From contig JAIOTF010000054.1 of NCBI GenBank assembly GCA_021107195.1, positions 1 through 7,083 of the forward strand: a stretch of DNA of 7,083 nucleotides. The letters are read 5' to 3'. This stretch comes from Anaerolineaceae bacterium (GTDB lineage Bacteria > Chloroflexota > Anaerolineae > Anaerolineales > Anaerolineaceae). Positions 1-7,001 of the stretch are shown here, one piece after another (positions within the stretch are counted from its first letter, which is position 1; each line of letters opens with the position of its first letter). Below the pieces are notes generated by a model, which was given only the letters and a program-made list of their open reading frames with translations, did not search any database and had not been told where the DNA came from. The position numbers and the translations under genes are program-made.

Positions 1-118
1 AAAGGGACAGGAAGGGGTAGATCAACGCCCCGCCGACGCGGTCAATGAAAATGGCGATGATCAGCATCCAGAATGTGTGGGGGTATTCACGATATATTTT
101 CTTGATTTTTTCGAGCAT
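1..118 (-). CDS. MFS family transporter, N-terminal fragment (runs off left edge)
   Basis: The minus-strand ATG at 118-116 opens a frame with no stop through 39 codons to the window edge. The peptide starts MLEKIKKIYREYPHTF and continues into a hydrophobic first helix (WMLIIAIFIDRVGGALIYPF). A short basic cytoplasmic N-terminus, then helix 1 containing 'F-I-D-R-x-G-G-A-L-x-x-P-F', is typical of major facilitator superfamily drug or sugar efflux proteins. An AAGG ribosome-binding site lies at 127-124, 5 nt before the ATG, which supports this start. The gene is divergent from clpB and shares its upstream region. The substrate cannot be told from 39 residues. The MFS call is a family-pattern inference. 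What is seen directly is an open frame, a ribosome site and a transmembrane-like segment. Confidence 0.75.
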   Translation of the reverse strand, partial: MLEKIKKIYREYPHTFWMLIIAIFIDRVGGALIYPFLSL

Positions 119-120
119 TT

Positions 121-139
121 TTACCTTATGTGATGGTAA
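121..139. promoter_or_regulatory. Inverted repeat TTACC-N9-GGTAA, possible operator over the MFS ribosome site
   Basis: TTACC (121-125) and GGTAA (135-139) form a perfect 5-bp inverted repeat with 9 bp between. It covers the AAGG ribosome-binding site of the MFS gene. Its outer nine bases TGATGGTAA (131-139) recur as the inverse TTACCATCA at 241-249, beside the palindrome near clpB. Occupation here could block MFS expression. The regulator is unknown and the function is inference. Confidence 0.3.
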
Positions 140-151
140 TTTGAAGGGGTT

Positions 152-180
152 TTAACTGTTTGACCAGTATACCTTAAACT
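152..180 (+). promoter_or_regulatory. Candidate distal promoter of clpB
   Basis: TTAACT (152-157), a 17-bp gap, then TAAACT (175-180) matches the sigma70 consensus at 4 of 6 bases in each box with ideal spacing. Transcription would begin near 187 and give a leader of about 113 nt containing the palindromes and the GC-rich hairpin. It overlaps the candidate MFS promoter on the other strand. Chance matches of this quality are common in AT-rich DNA. Confidence 0.25.
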
Positions 181-196
181 GTTTTCAGGTTCGCAA
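166..196 (-). promoter_or_regulatory. Candidate promoter for the MFS gene
   Basis: Read on the minus strand, TATACT (171-166) is a good -10 box, and TTGCGA (196-191) is a possible -35 box at a wide 19-bp spacing. Transcription would start near 159, leaving a leader of about 40 nt to the MFS ATG. The -10 match is strong. The -35 match and spacing are weak. Confidence 0.3.
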
Positions 197-206
197 ATCT
201 CTTTCT

Positions 207-221
207 GATAAATCGTTTATC
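207..221. promoter_or_regulatory. 15-bp palindrome GATAAA-TCG-TTTATC
   Basis: GATAAA (207-212) and TTTATC (216-221) are perfect inverted 6-mers around TCG. The site sits midway in the divergent MFS/clpB region, a usual place for a dimeric repressor or activator. It matches neither the CIRCE heat-shock operator (TTAGCACTC-N9-GAGTGCTAA) nor the HspR site. The operator role is inference. Confidence 0.35.
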
Positions 222-224
222 TGA

Positions 225-253
225 TTCAGACAGGTAACTGTTACCATCATTAT
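225..253 (+). promoter_or_regulatory. Candidate proximal promoter of clpB with a palindrome in its spacer
   Basis: TTCAGA (225-230), a 17-bp gap, then CATTAT (248-253) matches the sigma70 boxes at 4 of 6 each. The start would be near 260, about 40 nt before the clpB ATG. The near-perfect palindrome at 233-245 fills the spacer, so a protein bound there would directly control polymerase access. The box quality alone is only modest. Confidence 0.25.
233..245. promoter_or_regulatory. 13-bp palindrome GGTAAC-T-GTTACC, possible operator
   Basis: Two perfect 6-bp inverted arms lie around one central base, immediately upstream of clpB. The GGTAA/TTACC core is the same as in the inverted repeat at 121-139 by the MFS start codon, with the arms in the opposite order. 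Two sites about 110 bp apart, one at each divergent gene, suggest a shared regulator. This is inference from symmetry and position. Confidence 0.4.
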
Positions 254-279
254 GGGCGGATTAAACCCGCCCGAGTTTA
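254..279 (+). other. clpB leader: two mutually exclusive hairpins
   Basis: GGGCGG (254-259) can pair with CCGCCC (267-272) around a 7-nt loop. Alternatively TAAAC (262-266) can pair with GTTTA (275-279). Both use overlapping bases, so only one can form at a time. No T-run follows, so this is not an intrinsic terminator. It ends 8 nt before the AGGAGG ribosome site and could affect clpB mRNA stability or translation. This only matters if transcription starts upstream of 254. Confidence 0.3.
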
Positions 280-286
280 CATTGAG

Positions 287-292
287 AGGAGG
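287..292 (+). promoter_or_regulatory. clpB ribosome-binding site (decides the start)
   Basis: A full AGGAGG lies 7 nt upstream of the ATG at 300. It fixes the start there rather than at the in-frame ATG at 252, which would add 16 residues unlike any ClpB N-terminus and has no comparable ribosome site. Confidence 0.9.
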
Positions 293-299
293 AACGATC

Positions 300-2894
<2,595 letters not shown>

Positions 2895-2921
2895 TTCCAG
2901 TCAGACAGATTGCTGCGAATC

Positions 2922-2967
2922 AGAAGAGGAATGCCGGATATTCATTGGCATCCTCTTCTTTTTCCTT
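2922..2967 (+). terminator. Intrinsic terminator of clpB
   Basis: AGAAGAGGAATGCC (2922-2935) pairs with GGCATCCTCTTCT (2947-2959) as a 13-bp stem with one bulged A and an 11-nt loop. A T-rich tract follows (2959-2967, interrupted by CC). It starts 27 nt after the clpB stop. Its T-tract overlaps the first bases of the next gene's -35 box. Confidence 0.85.
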
Positions 2968-2994
2968 GACCCGCCTATCATCTGCGGGTATGAT
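2966..2994 (+). promoter_or_regulatory. Sigma70-type promoter for the desulfhydrase unit, predicted leaderless
   Basis: TTGACC (2966-2971; 5 of 6 consensus), an exact 17-bp spacer, and TATGAT (2989-2994; 5 of 6) form the best promoter in the window. A start 6-7 nt after the -10 box falls at 3000-3001, on or one base before the ATG of the next gene. The bases before that ATG (gattttctt) contain no ribosome-binding site, which fits a leaderless mRNA. Confidence 0.7.
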
Positions 2995-3000
2995 TTTCTT

Positions 3001-4008
3001 ATGACTTTCACATTCCCCGAAAAACTGAAACTGGCGCAGCTTCCCACCTCTATTCAAAAAATGGAGCGTCTGACAGCCCGTTGGGGCGGCCCGGCGCTGT
3101 ACATCAAACGGGATGACTTGACCGGGATGGCCGTTTCCGGCAACAAGGTGCGCAAGCTCGAGTTCAGTGCAGCCAAAGCACTGCGCGAGGACTGCACAGT
3201 GCTCATCACCTGCGGCGGCGGGCAATCCAACCACGCCCGGGCCACGGCAGCGGTGGCTGCCAAACTGGGGCTGCGCTGCCACCTGGTGCTTTCGGGTGAT
3301 CCGCAGCAGGCCCAGCAGGGCAATCTTTTTCTGGATCGTTTGCTGGGGGCAGAGATCACATTTCTTCCCGAAGCCAGTCTGGAGGATTTTGAGGATGCGA
3401 TGGCGGAACTGGCTGAGGAGTATGCAAGCCAGGGTGAGAAAGCATTGGTCATCCCCCTCGGTGCTTCAGATGCCACCGGCACGCTGGGCTATGCCTGGTC
3501 GGTGAAGGAGATGGTGGGCCAGTTCGCTGCCATGCAGTGGACGCCGGATCATATTGTGGTGGCTTGCGGTTCGGGCGGAACCCTGGCCGGGTTGTTACTC
3601 GGGCAGGAGATGTTCGGGCTTTCCAGCCGTATCTGGGGCATCAATGTGCGTGCCGATGCGGTATATTTCCAGGAGACGGCTGTCAAAATCTATGAGGATT
3701 TTGCACGTGAATATGGGTATGCGGCACACGTCCAGGCCAGCGATGTGCACATACTGGACGGTTATGTGGGTGCCGGGTATGCGATCAGCGGCCCGGCGGA
3801 GATGGCCGTGATCTGCGAAGCAGCCCGTGAAGAAGCGATCCTGCTGGATACGGCCTATACCGGCAAGGCGTTTTACGGCCTGTCTCAGGAGATCCACAAG
3901 GGCCGCTTCCAAAAAGATGAGAGTGTACTGTTCCTGCACACGGGCGGCCTGTTTGGCATGTTCCCGCACGCAGATTCGTTTGAACCAAAAATATTCCAGG
4001 CAGGTTAA
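3001..4008 (+). CDS. dcyD: D-cysteine desulfhydrase-like PLP enzyme (ACC deaminase family)
   Basis: This is a 335-residue fold-type II PLP enzyme of the D-cysteine desulfhydrase/ACC deaminase family, probably converting D-cysteine to pyruvate, H2S and ammonia in the cytoplasm. The PLP lysine is Lys49 in SGNKVRKLEF, followed by the phosphate/substrate loop CGGGQSNHAR (71-80; Ser76, Asn77, His78). Two positions separate the activities. ACC deaminases carry Glu in 'Y-E-G-K' and Leu in 'H-L-G-G'; this protein has Tyr286-Thr287-Gly-Lys and His313-Thr314-Gly-Gly. That points to desulfhydrase rather than ACC deaminase. L-cysteate sulfo-lyase (CuyA) and other D-amino-acid lyases in the family remain possible. 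The frame stays open far upstream into clpB, but that extension is Arg/Ser/Cys-rich nonsense. The start at 3001 matches the family N-terminus (a hydrophilic stretch, then LPTSIQKMERL). The stop is 2 nt before the next ATG, so the gene is the first of a coupled three-gene unit. The enzyme family is certain, the substrate moderately so. Confidence 0.87.
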   Translation: MTFTFPEKLKLAQLPTSIQKMERLTARWGGPALYIKRDDLTGMAVSGNKVRKLEFSAAKALREDCTVLITCGGGQSNHARATAAVAAKLGLRCHLVLSGDPQQAQQGNLFLDRLLGAEITFLPEASLEDFEDAMAELAEEYASQGEKALVIPLGASDATGTLGYAWSVKEMVGQFAAMQWTPDHIVVACGSGGTLAGLLLGQEMFGLSSRIWGINVRADAVYFQETAVKIYEDFAREYGYAAHVQASDVHILDGYVGAGYAISGPAEMAVICEAAREEAILLDTAYTGKAFYGLSQEIHKGRFQKDESVLFLHTGGLFGMFPHADSFEPKIFQAG

Positions 4009-4010
4009 TC

Positions 4011-4799
4011 ATGAATCAACAATTAAGAATTGAAACGATAGGCAGATTTTTCGGAGTTTTTCTGGGGGCGGTAGTGAGCATCATAGTTTTGGTGCTGGCT
4101 GCCCCAAGCATAGAAACGGCCGAGACGACAACAATGAGCGATGTCATGTTAGTGGTGGCTGCCGTGCTGTTGATCGGCGTTTATCTTGCGGTTAGCAAGT
4201 TGACTGAACGCTATGGGCGCAACAAAGCTATGCAGGATATGGTTAAATCTCAAGAGGCTGGAAAAGCAAAATTGGCCGAAGAGGGGTTGGCGGCTTTGCC
4301 CGGTATTGGTGAAGCTCCTACACTGCTCGATTGGCAGGCGTATGAAACGGCTCAGGAACATCTTGAGGAAGGGGAAACTGTGCTGGGTTATGCCAGCGGC
4401 TGGGTGAGTGCGCTGGATAGTCTGTTCATGATCACCGACCGGGCTGTGCATATCATGCGGGTCAACCGCAACTACACTCCGCATGCCAAGGGCTTTCATT
4501 TTGCGTTCAATCGCAGCGATGGTATCCGCCTGAAAGCTGCCGAAGCAGATCGCAATGACCAGCGCTTTGGGTTCGTGCGGCGTTTCAAGATCGCCCGTCT
4601 GGCAGATGCCGAACAGGAACTCATGCTGCTCTTGTGGTTGTATGAACCGGAGCGTACCGGGCTTTCCAATCCGCAGAATGATCTCTTTGAGCAGGCTCTG
4701 GATGAAATGATAAAGGATGATTTTGCTGAGGAAGAAGCTCAGGGAAGCAAGAGTTTGACCGGCAAGATCCGTTCGTGGTTCACGGGTAAACGTTTTTAG
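4011..4799 (+). CDS. Two-TM membrane protein with a possible PH-like cytoplasmic domain, function unknown
   Basis: This 262-residue protein is not one I recognise by name. Two hydrophobic helices (about 12-33 and 45-64) form an N-terminal hairpin with a short Glu/Thr-rich turn between them. A long soluble part of about 195 residues follows and would be cytoplasmic, since basic residues (KLTERYGRNK) flank helix 2. Residues about 118-195 contain 'EEGETVLGYASG', then 'SLFMITDRAVHIMRV', then alternating hydrophobic strands. This resembles bacterial PH-like (bPH/YokE-type) domains, where a 'GE.V' opening is followed by a 'l.lTd.rl' strand. The likeness is from pattern only. The last 30 residues are acidic, then basic (GKIRSWFTGKRF). 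The ATG is 2 nt after the desulfhydrase stop, with an AGG-containing site (ggcagg) about 6 nt upstream, so translation is probably coupled. The next gene begins on the base after its stop. Confidence 0.8.
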   Translation: MNQQLRIETIGRFFGVFLGAVVSIIVLVLAAPSIETAETTTMSDVMLVVAAVLLIGVYLAVSKLTERYGRNKAMQDMVKSQEAGKAKLAEEGLAALPGIGEAPTLLDWQAYETAQEHLEEGETVLGYASGWVSALDSLFMITDRAVHIMRVNRNYTPHAKGFHFAFNRSDGIRLKAAEADRNDQRFGFVRRFKIARLADAEQELMLLLWLYEPERTGLSNPQNDLFEQALDEMIKDDFAEEEAQGSKSLTGKIRSWFTGKRF

Positions 4800-5135
4800 A
4801 TGCAGCCGATGGATGTGCAGGATTTGTACGCACGTGCTTTGGCGGCGATCGATGACCGCAGATGGGTAGAGGCAAAAGACTTATTGGTGCAGGTGCAGCA
4901 TGCAGAATCCGGTTATGGTGATTCGGAACGGCTTCTGGAAATGGCCGATCGCCTGGCGCAGGCGGAAGATGAGATTGCCGAGCGGCGCGCTGTTGTTGAG
5001 CAGCCCGCCCCGCCTGAAAACGATGCGCCTGTGGACAAAGTAGGTGGGCCGGCCTGGGTTGGCCTGGCACTTTTCCTGGTGGCGATTGGGATAGTTGCTA
5101 CACTTTTCAATTTGCTGCTCCAATCTGGTGGGTAA
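4800..5135 (+). CDS. Small TPR-like protein with a C-terminal membrane anchor, function unknown
   Basis: This is a 111-residue protein. Residues 6-60 form amphipathic helices with a TPR-like rhythm (DLYARALAAIDDRRWVEAKD, then an Ala/Leu/Glu pattern ending in a charged coil). A Pro-rich linker (about 68-80) leads to one hydrophobic helix (about 85-107) and the tail QSGG. This is the layout of a tail-anchored membrane protein with a cytoplasmic helical head. The ATG at 4800 directly follows the TAG of the previous gene (TAGATG) and has no good ribosome site, so it probably relies on translational coupling. An in-frame ATG at 4809 is an alternative start. It is likely a partner of the preceding membrane protein, given the zero spacing. 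No catalytic motif is visible. The reading as a real gene rests on operon packing, helix periodicity and the terminator that follows. Confidence 0.78.
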   Translation: MQPMDVQDLYARALAAIDDRRWVEAKDLLVQVQHAESGYGDSERLLEMADRLAQAEDEIAERRAVVEQPAPPENDAPVDKVGGPAWVGLALFLVAIGIVATLFNLLLQSGG

Positions 5136-5167
5136 GACAGCAGGAGTTTCATTGTAAGGATTAACAT

Positions 5168-5210
5168 AAAAATCCTCCCGTAGTAACGAATAGCGGGAGG
5201 GTCTTTTTTT
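5168..5210. terminator. Bidirectional intrinsic terminator between convergent units
   Basis: CCTCCCG (5174-5180) pairs with CGGGAGG (5194-5200), extended by a T·G and an A-T pair outside. A run of seven T (5204-5210) follows on the plus strand. A run of five A (5168-5172) precedes the stem and gives a T-run on the minus strand. It therefore serves the 3001-5135 unit from one side and the 6864-5228 unit from the other. Confidence 0.88.
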
Positions 5211-5227
5211 AAATGACGGGTTTGTTT

Positions 5228-6043
5228 TCAGGGCAGGAATGCTGCTAACGGACCGTTGCGGTCTAGCATGCTTTCCAGGACCGTATACGGGACCAACGCC
5301 TGCTGCGGGCCGGCGGCGTAGGCGGCCACCTGATAGGGGTCAAAGGAGATCAGGATTCCCTCGGGGGTGATATTCCAGTTCCGGTAATTATCCGGCTCAG
5401 GGGCGGCACCTTCCGGCCAATCCATATAGCCGTTTTCACTGATGATGAGGATACTTTGTTCGGAGAGTACGCCCAGATAATCGCTCTCCGGCAGGAACAG
5501 CTCTTCAAGCTGCAAAATTCTTTCTTCTGCCAGGTCATAATTCAATGTGCTGCTATATGAGAAGGGGTGGGCTGCGCCGATGTGGTAGGTGGAGATGGTG
5601 AATTTGATGCTGACGAGGCCGTGTTCGGTGTTGGTGGGGAGGTATTCAAGGTAAAGCGAGTTACACCCGCCTAACTCGGATAACGACTCCTGATCGGCCA
5701 AGTTTTCTTCGACCAGGCCGGTGAAACTGTTCACCTGCTCCCGAACCAGGTTTTCTACAGCCTGATTGAAGCCACTGGCTTTGTTTTCCGGCTGTTTAAG
5801 GACAGGTTGATAGAGATATATTTCCATGGTCAGCGCATCATTTTGGGTTTCTGATTCCTGGGCGCGCAGGACAACCGGTTCTTCCACGGCGGGGGTCTCG
5901 CTTGGCACTGGAGAAGGCTGCTCAGTTGGCGAGGCTGGCATCTCTGGCGGCAGGGGTGTGTTGTTGGCATTCGGCCGCGTGCAGGCCGGGACGAGGAAAA
6001 GAACGATTGCTATCAAAACCAGGGCGATTTTCTTTGTTTGCAT
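5228..6043 (-). CDS. DUF3298/RsiV-like lipoprotein
   Basis: This 271-residue protein is predicted to be exported and lipid-anchored. It has a basic start (MQTKK), a hydrophobic segment to residue 17 and a lipobox LVPAC with Cys21, then a Pro/Ser/Thr/Glu-rich linker (22-60). The folded part (about 68-265) has the hallmarks of the DUF4163/DUF3298 pair found in RsiV anti-sigma factors and the PdaC peptidoglycan deacetylase. These are GAAHP (156-160), then 'LNYDLAEERILQLEELF' (the usual 'yDl..g..l.LedLF'), then FDPYQVAAYAAGP (234-246) near the C-terminus. No deacetylase catalytic domain and no cytoplasmic anti-sigma helix is present. It is therefore a stand-alone version, perhaps binding lysozyme-like or cell-wall ligands; that role is inference. 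A GGAG ribosome site lies at 6058-6055, 11 nt before the ATG, slightly far. It follows the MoeB-like gene by 62 nt with no terminator between, so co-transcription is likely. Confidence 0.85.
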   Translation of the reverse strand: MQTKKIALVLIAIVLFLVPACTRPNANNTPLPPEMPASPTEQPSPVPSETPAVEEPVVLRAQESETQNDALTMEIYLYQPVLKQPENKASGFNQAVENLVREQVNSFTGLVEENLADQESLSELGGCNSLYLEYLPTNTEHGLVSIKFTISTYHIGAAHPFSYSSTLNYDLAEERILQLEELFLPESDYLGVLSEQSILIISENGYMDWPEGAAPEPDNYRNWNITPEGILISFDPYQVAAYAAGPQQALVPYTVLESMLDRNGPLAAFLP

Positions 6044-6105
6044 GAAGGATATGTCTCCAGTTGGTATTTCAGAATGGGACTATTTTTATTTCTGCGAAAG
6101 CTGGT

Positions 6106-6864
6106 TTACGCAGGATTTTTGCCGCAAACCGGGCAATCCGGTTTCTTCTCGAAAGAGATGGTTTGGAAGCTCATCTCCAGGGCATCGAACAGGAGCAGCT
6201 TGCCAATCATCGGTTGTCCGATGCCCAGAATGCACTTGATCGCTTCGTTGACCTGCAGGGTGCCGATCACGCCCGGCAATGCGCTGAACACCCCCGGCGG
6301 CGGGGCATTTTCTTTGTTCTTCGGCGGCTTGGCGAACAGGCAGCGATAGCACGGTCCGCGGCGGGCGTCAAATACGCTCATCTGGCCTTCGAACTGAAAC
6401 ACGCCCCCGTAAATATAGGGCTTGCCCATCTGCACGGCGAAGTGGTTGATCCAATTGCGCGCAGCCAAATTGTCAGTGCCATCCATCAGCAAGTCATAGG
6501 GCGCGGCCAGCCGCTCTCCGTTTTCCCTGGTGAAGCGTTCCGAATAAATATCCACCTGGATTTCGCTGTTCAGGTTGTGCAGGCGCTGGCTGGCAGAGAC
6601 GACTTTGGATTGGTGTATCTGGTCAGCGCCATAGATGATCTGGCGCTGGAGGTTGGAGAGGCTGACCACGTCCGAATCCACCAGGCCGATGCGTCCGATA
6701 CCGGCCGCGGCCAGATACAGGGCCAGTGGCGAACCCAGCCCGCCCACGCCCACCACCAGGGCCGAAGCGGCTTTCAGCTTACGCTGGCCTTCTTCGCCGA
6801 TCTCGGGGATGCGCAGGTGGCGGTCATAGCGGTCTTTTTCCTGGGGGGAAAGTTCGGGCAGCAT
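6106..6864 (-). CDS. moeB: MoeB/ThiF/HesA-family E1-like adenylyltransferase lacking the usual catalytic Cys
   Basis: This 252-residue cytoplasmic enzyme should adenylate the C-terminal Gly-Gly of a ubiquitin-like sulfur carrier (MoaD, ThiS or a relative). Visible are the family start RYDRHLRIPEIG (finger Arg14), the ATP loop GVGGLGS (39-45), Asp63, NLQRQ with Arg74, Lys87, DGTDN with Asp131, and the zinc cysteines CYRC (172, 175) and CPVC (244, 247). Length and zinc positions match E. coli MoeB almost residue for residue. Oddly, the cysteine expected at 187, in the loop before GV.....GVIGTLQ, is Ala (ENAPPP). No other Cys lies in that loop. No rhodanese domain is fused and no carrier gene is adjacent, so MoeB, ThiF and general HesA roles cannot be separated. 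The start at 6864 has a GGAG site (6876-6873) 8 nt upstream. An in-frame ATG at 6945 would add 27 residues outside the family pattern. Confidence 0.9.
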   Translation of the reverse strand: MLPELSPQEKDRYDRHLRIPEIGEEGQRKLKAASALVVGVGGLGSPLALYLAAAGIGRIGLVDSDVVSLSNLQRQIIYGADQIHQSKVVSASQRLHNLNSEIQVDIYSERFTRENGERLAAPYDLLMDGTDNLAARNWINHFAVQMGKPYIYGGVFQFEGQMSVFDARRGPCYRCLFAKPPKNKENAPPPGVFSALPGVIGTLQVNEAIKCILGIGQPMIGKLLLFDALEMSFQTISFEKKPDCPVCGKNPA

Positions 6865-6872
6865 GGTCTTAA

Positions 6873-6876
6873 CTCC
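6873..6876 (-). promoter_or_regulatory. Ribosome-binding site of the MoeB-like gene (decides the start)
   Basis: CTGGAG on the minus strand has its GGAG at 6876-6873, 8 nt from the ATG at 6864. This favours the 252-residue form over the longer frame starting at 6945. Confidence 0.7.
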
Positions 6877-6967
6877 AGAAGAAAATGGGGTGGGTATGAC
6901 TCTATTAAACCATGAAATGGGGGAGATGGTTCTTTTATTTCTCAAATAGATTTCTTGATTGTGATGT

Positions 6968-7001
6968 AGTATAGTATACTCGACAGTTGTGATTTTAAAA
7001 A
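6968..7001 (-). promoter_or_regulatory. Candidate promoter of the MoeB-like gene and lipoprotein
   Basis: On the minus strand two TATACT boxes overlap by one base (6978-6973 and 6973-6968), a strong -10 candidate. The -35 region is poor (TTTTTA at 7001-6996, 17-bp spacing) but lies in an A/T tract that could act as an UP-like element. AGTATACT (6973-6980) is self-complementary, so a plus-strand promoter toward the right edge is equally possible. The leader to the ATG at 6864 would be roughly 100 nt. Confidence 0.3.

Noticed and set aside
252..299. Upstream ATG at 252 extending ClpB by 16 residues
   Set aside because: No ribosome site is placed for it, the added residues do not look like a ClpB N-terminus, and AGGAGG is ideally spaced for the ATG at 300.
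119..299. CIRCE or HspR-type heat-shock operator upstream of clpB
   Set aside because: I looked for TTAGCACTC/GAGTGCTAA and CTTGAGT/ACTCAAG and found neither. The palindromes present are of different sequence.
5826..6239. 137-codon plus-strand frame opposite the lipoprotein signal region
   Set aside because: It is the Gly/Ser-rich complement of the lipoprotein's Pro/Ser/Thr linker. It has no ribosome site and crosses the 62-nt gap into the next gene.
6061..6915. 284-codon plus-strand frame opposite the MoeB-like gene
   Set aside because: The minus-strand frame carries all MoeB motifs. The plus-strand translation has no recognisable domain and runs through both the 3' and 5' flanks of the real gene.
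6908..6940. Hairpin AACCAT/ATGGTT followed by T-rich bases as a plus-strand terminator
   Set aside because: The stem is only 6 bp with a 12-nt loop, and no plus-strand gene ends before it.
6865..6945. 27-residue N-terminal extension of the MoeB-like protein from ATG 6945
   Set aside because: Family alignment starts at the LSPQEKDRYDRH region, and a GGAG site is properly spaced for the ATG at 6864. The extension has no conserved pattern.
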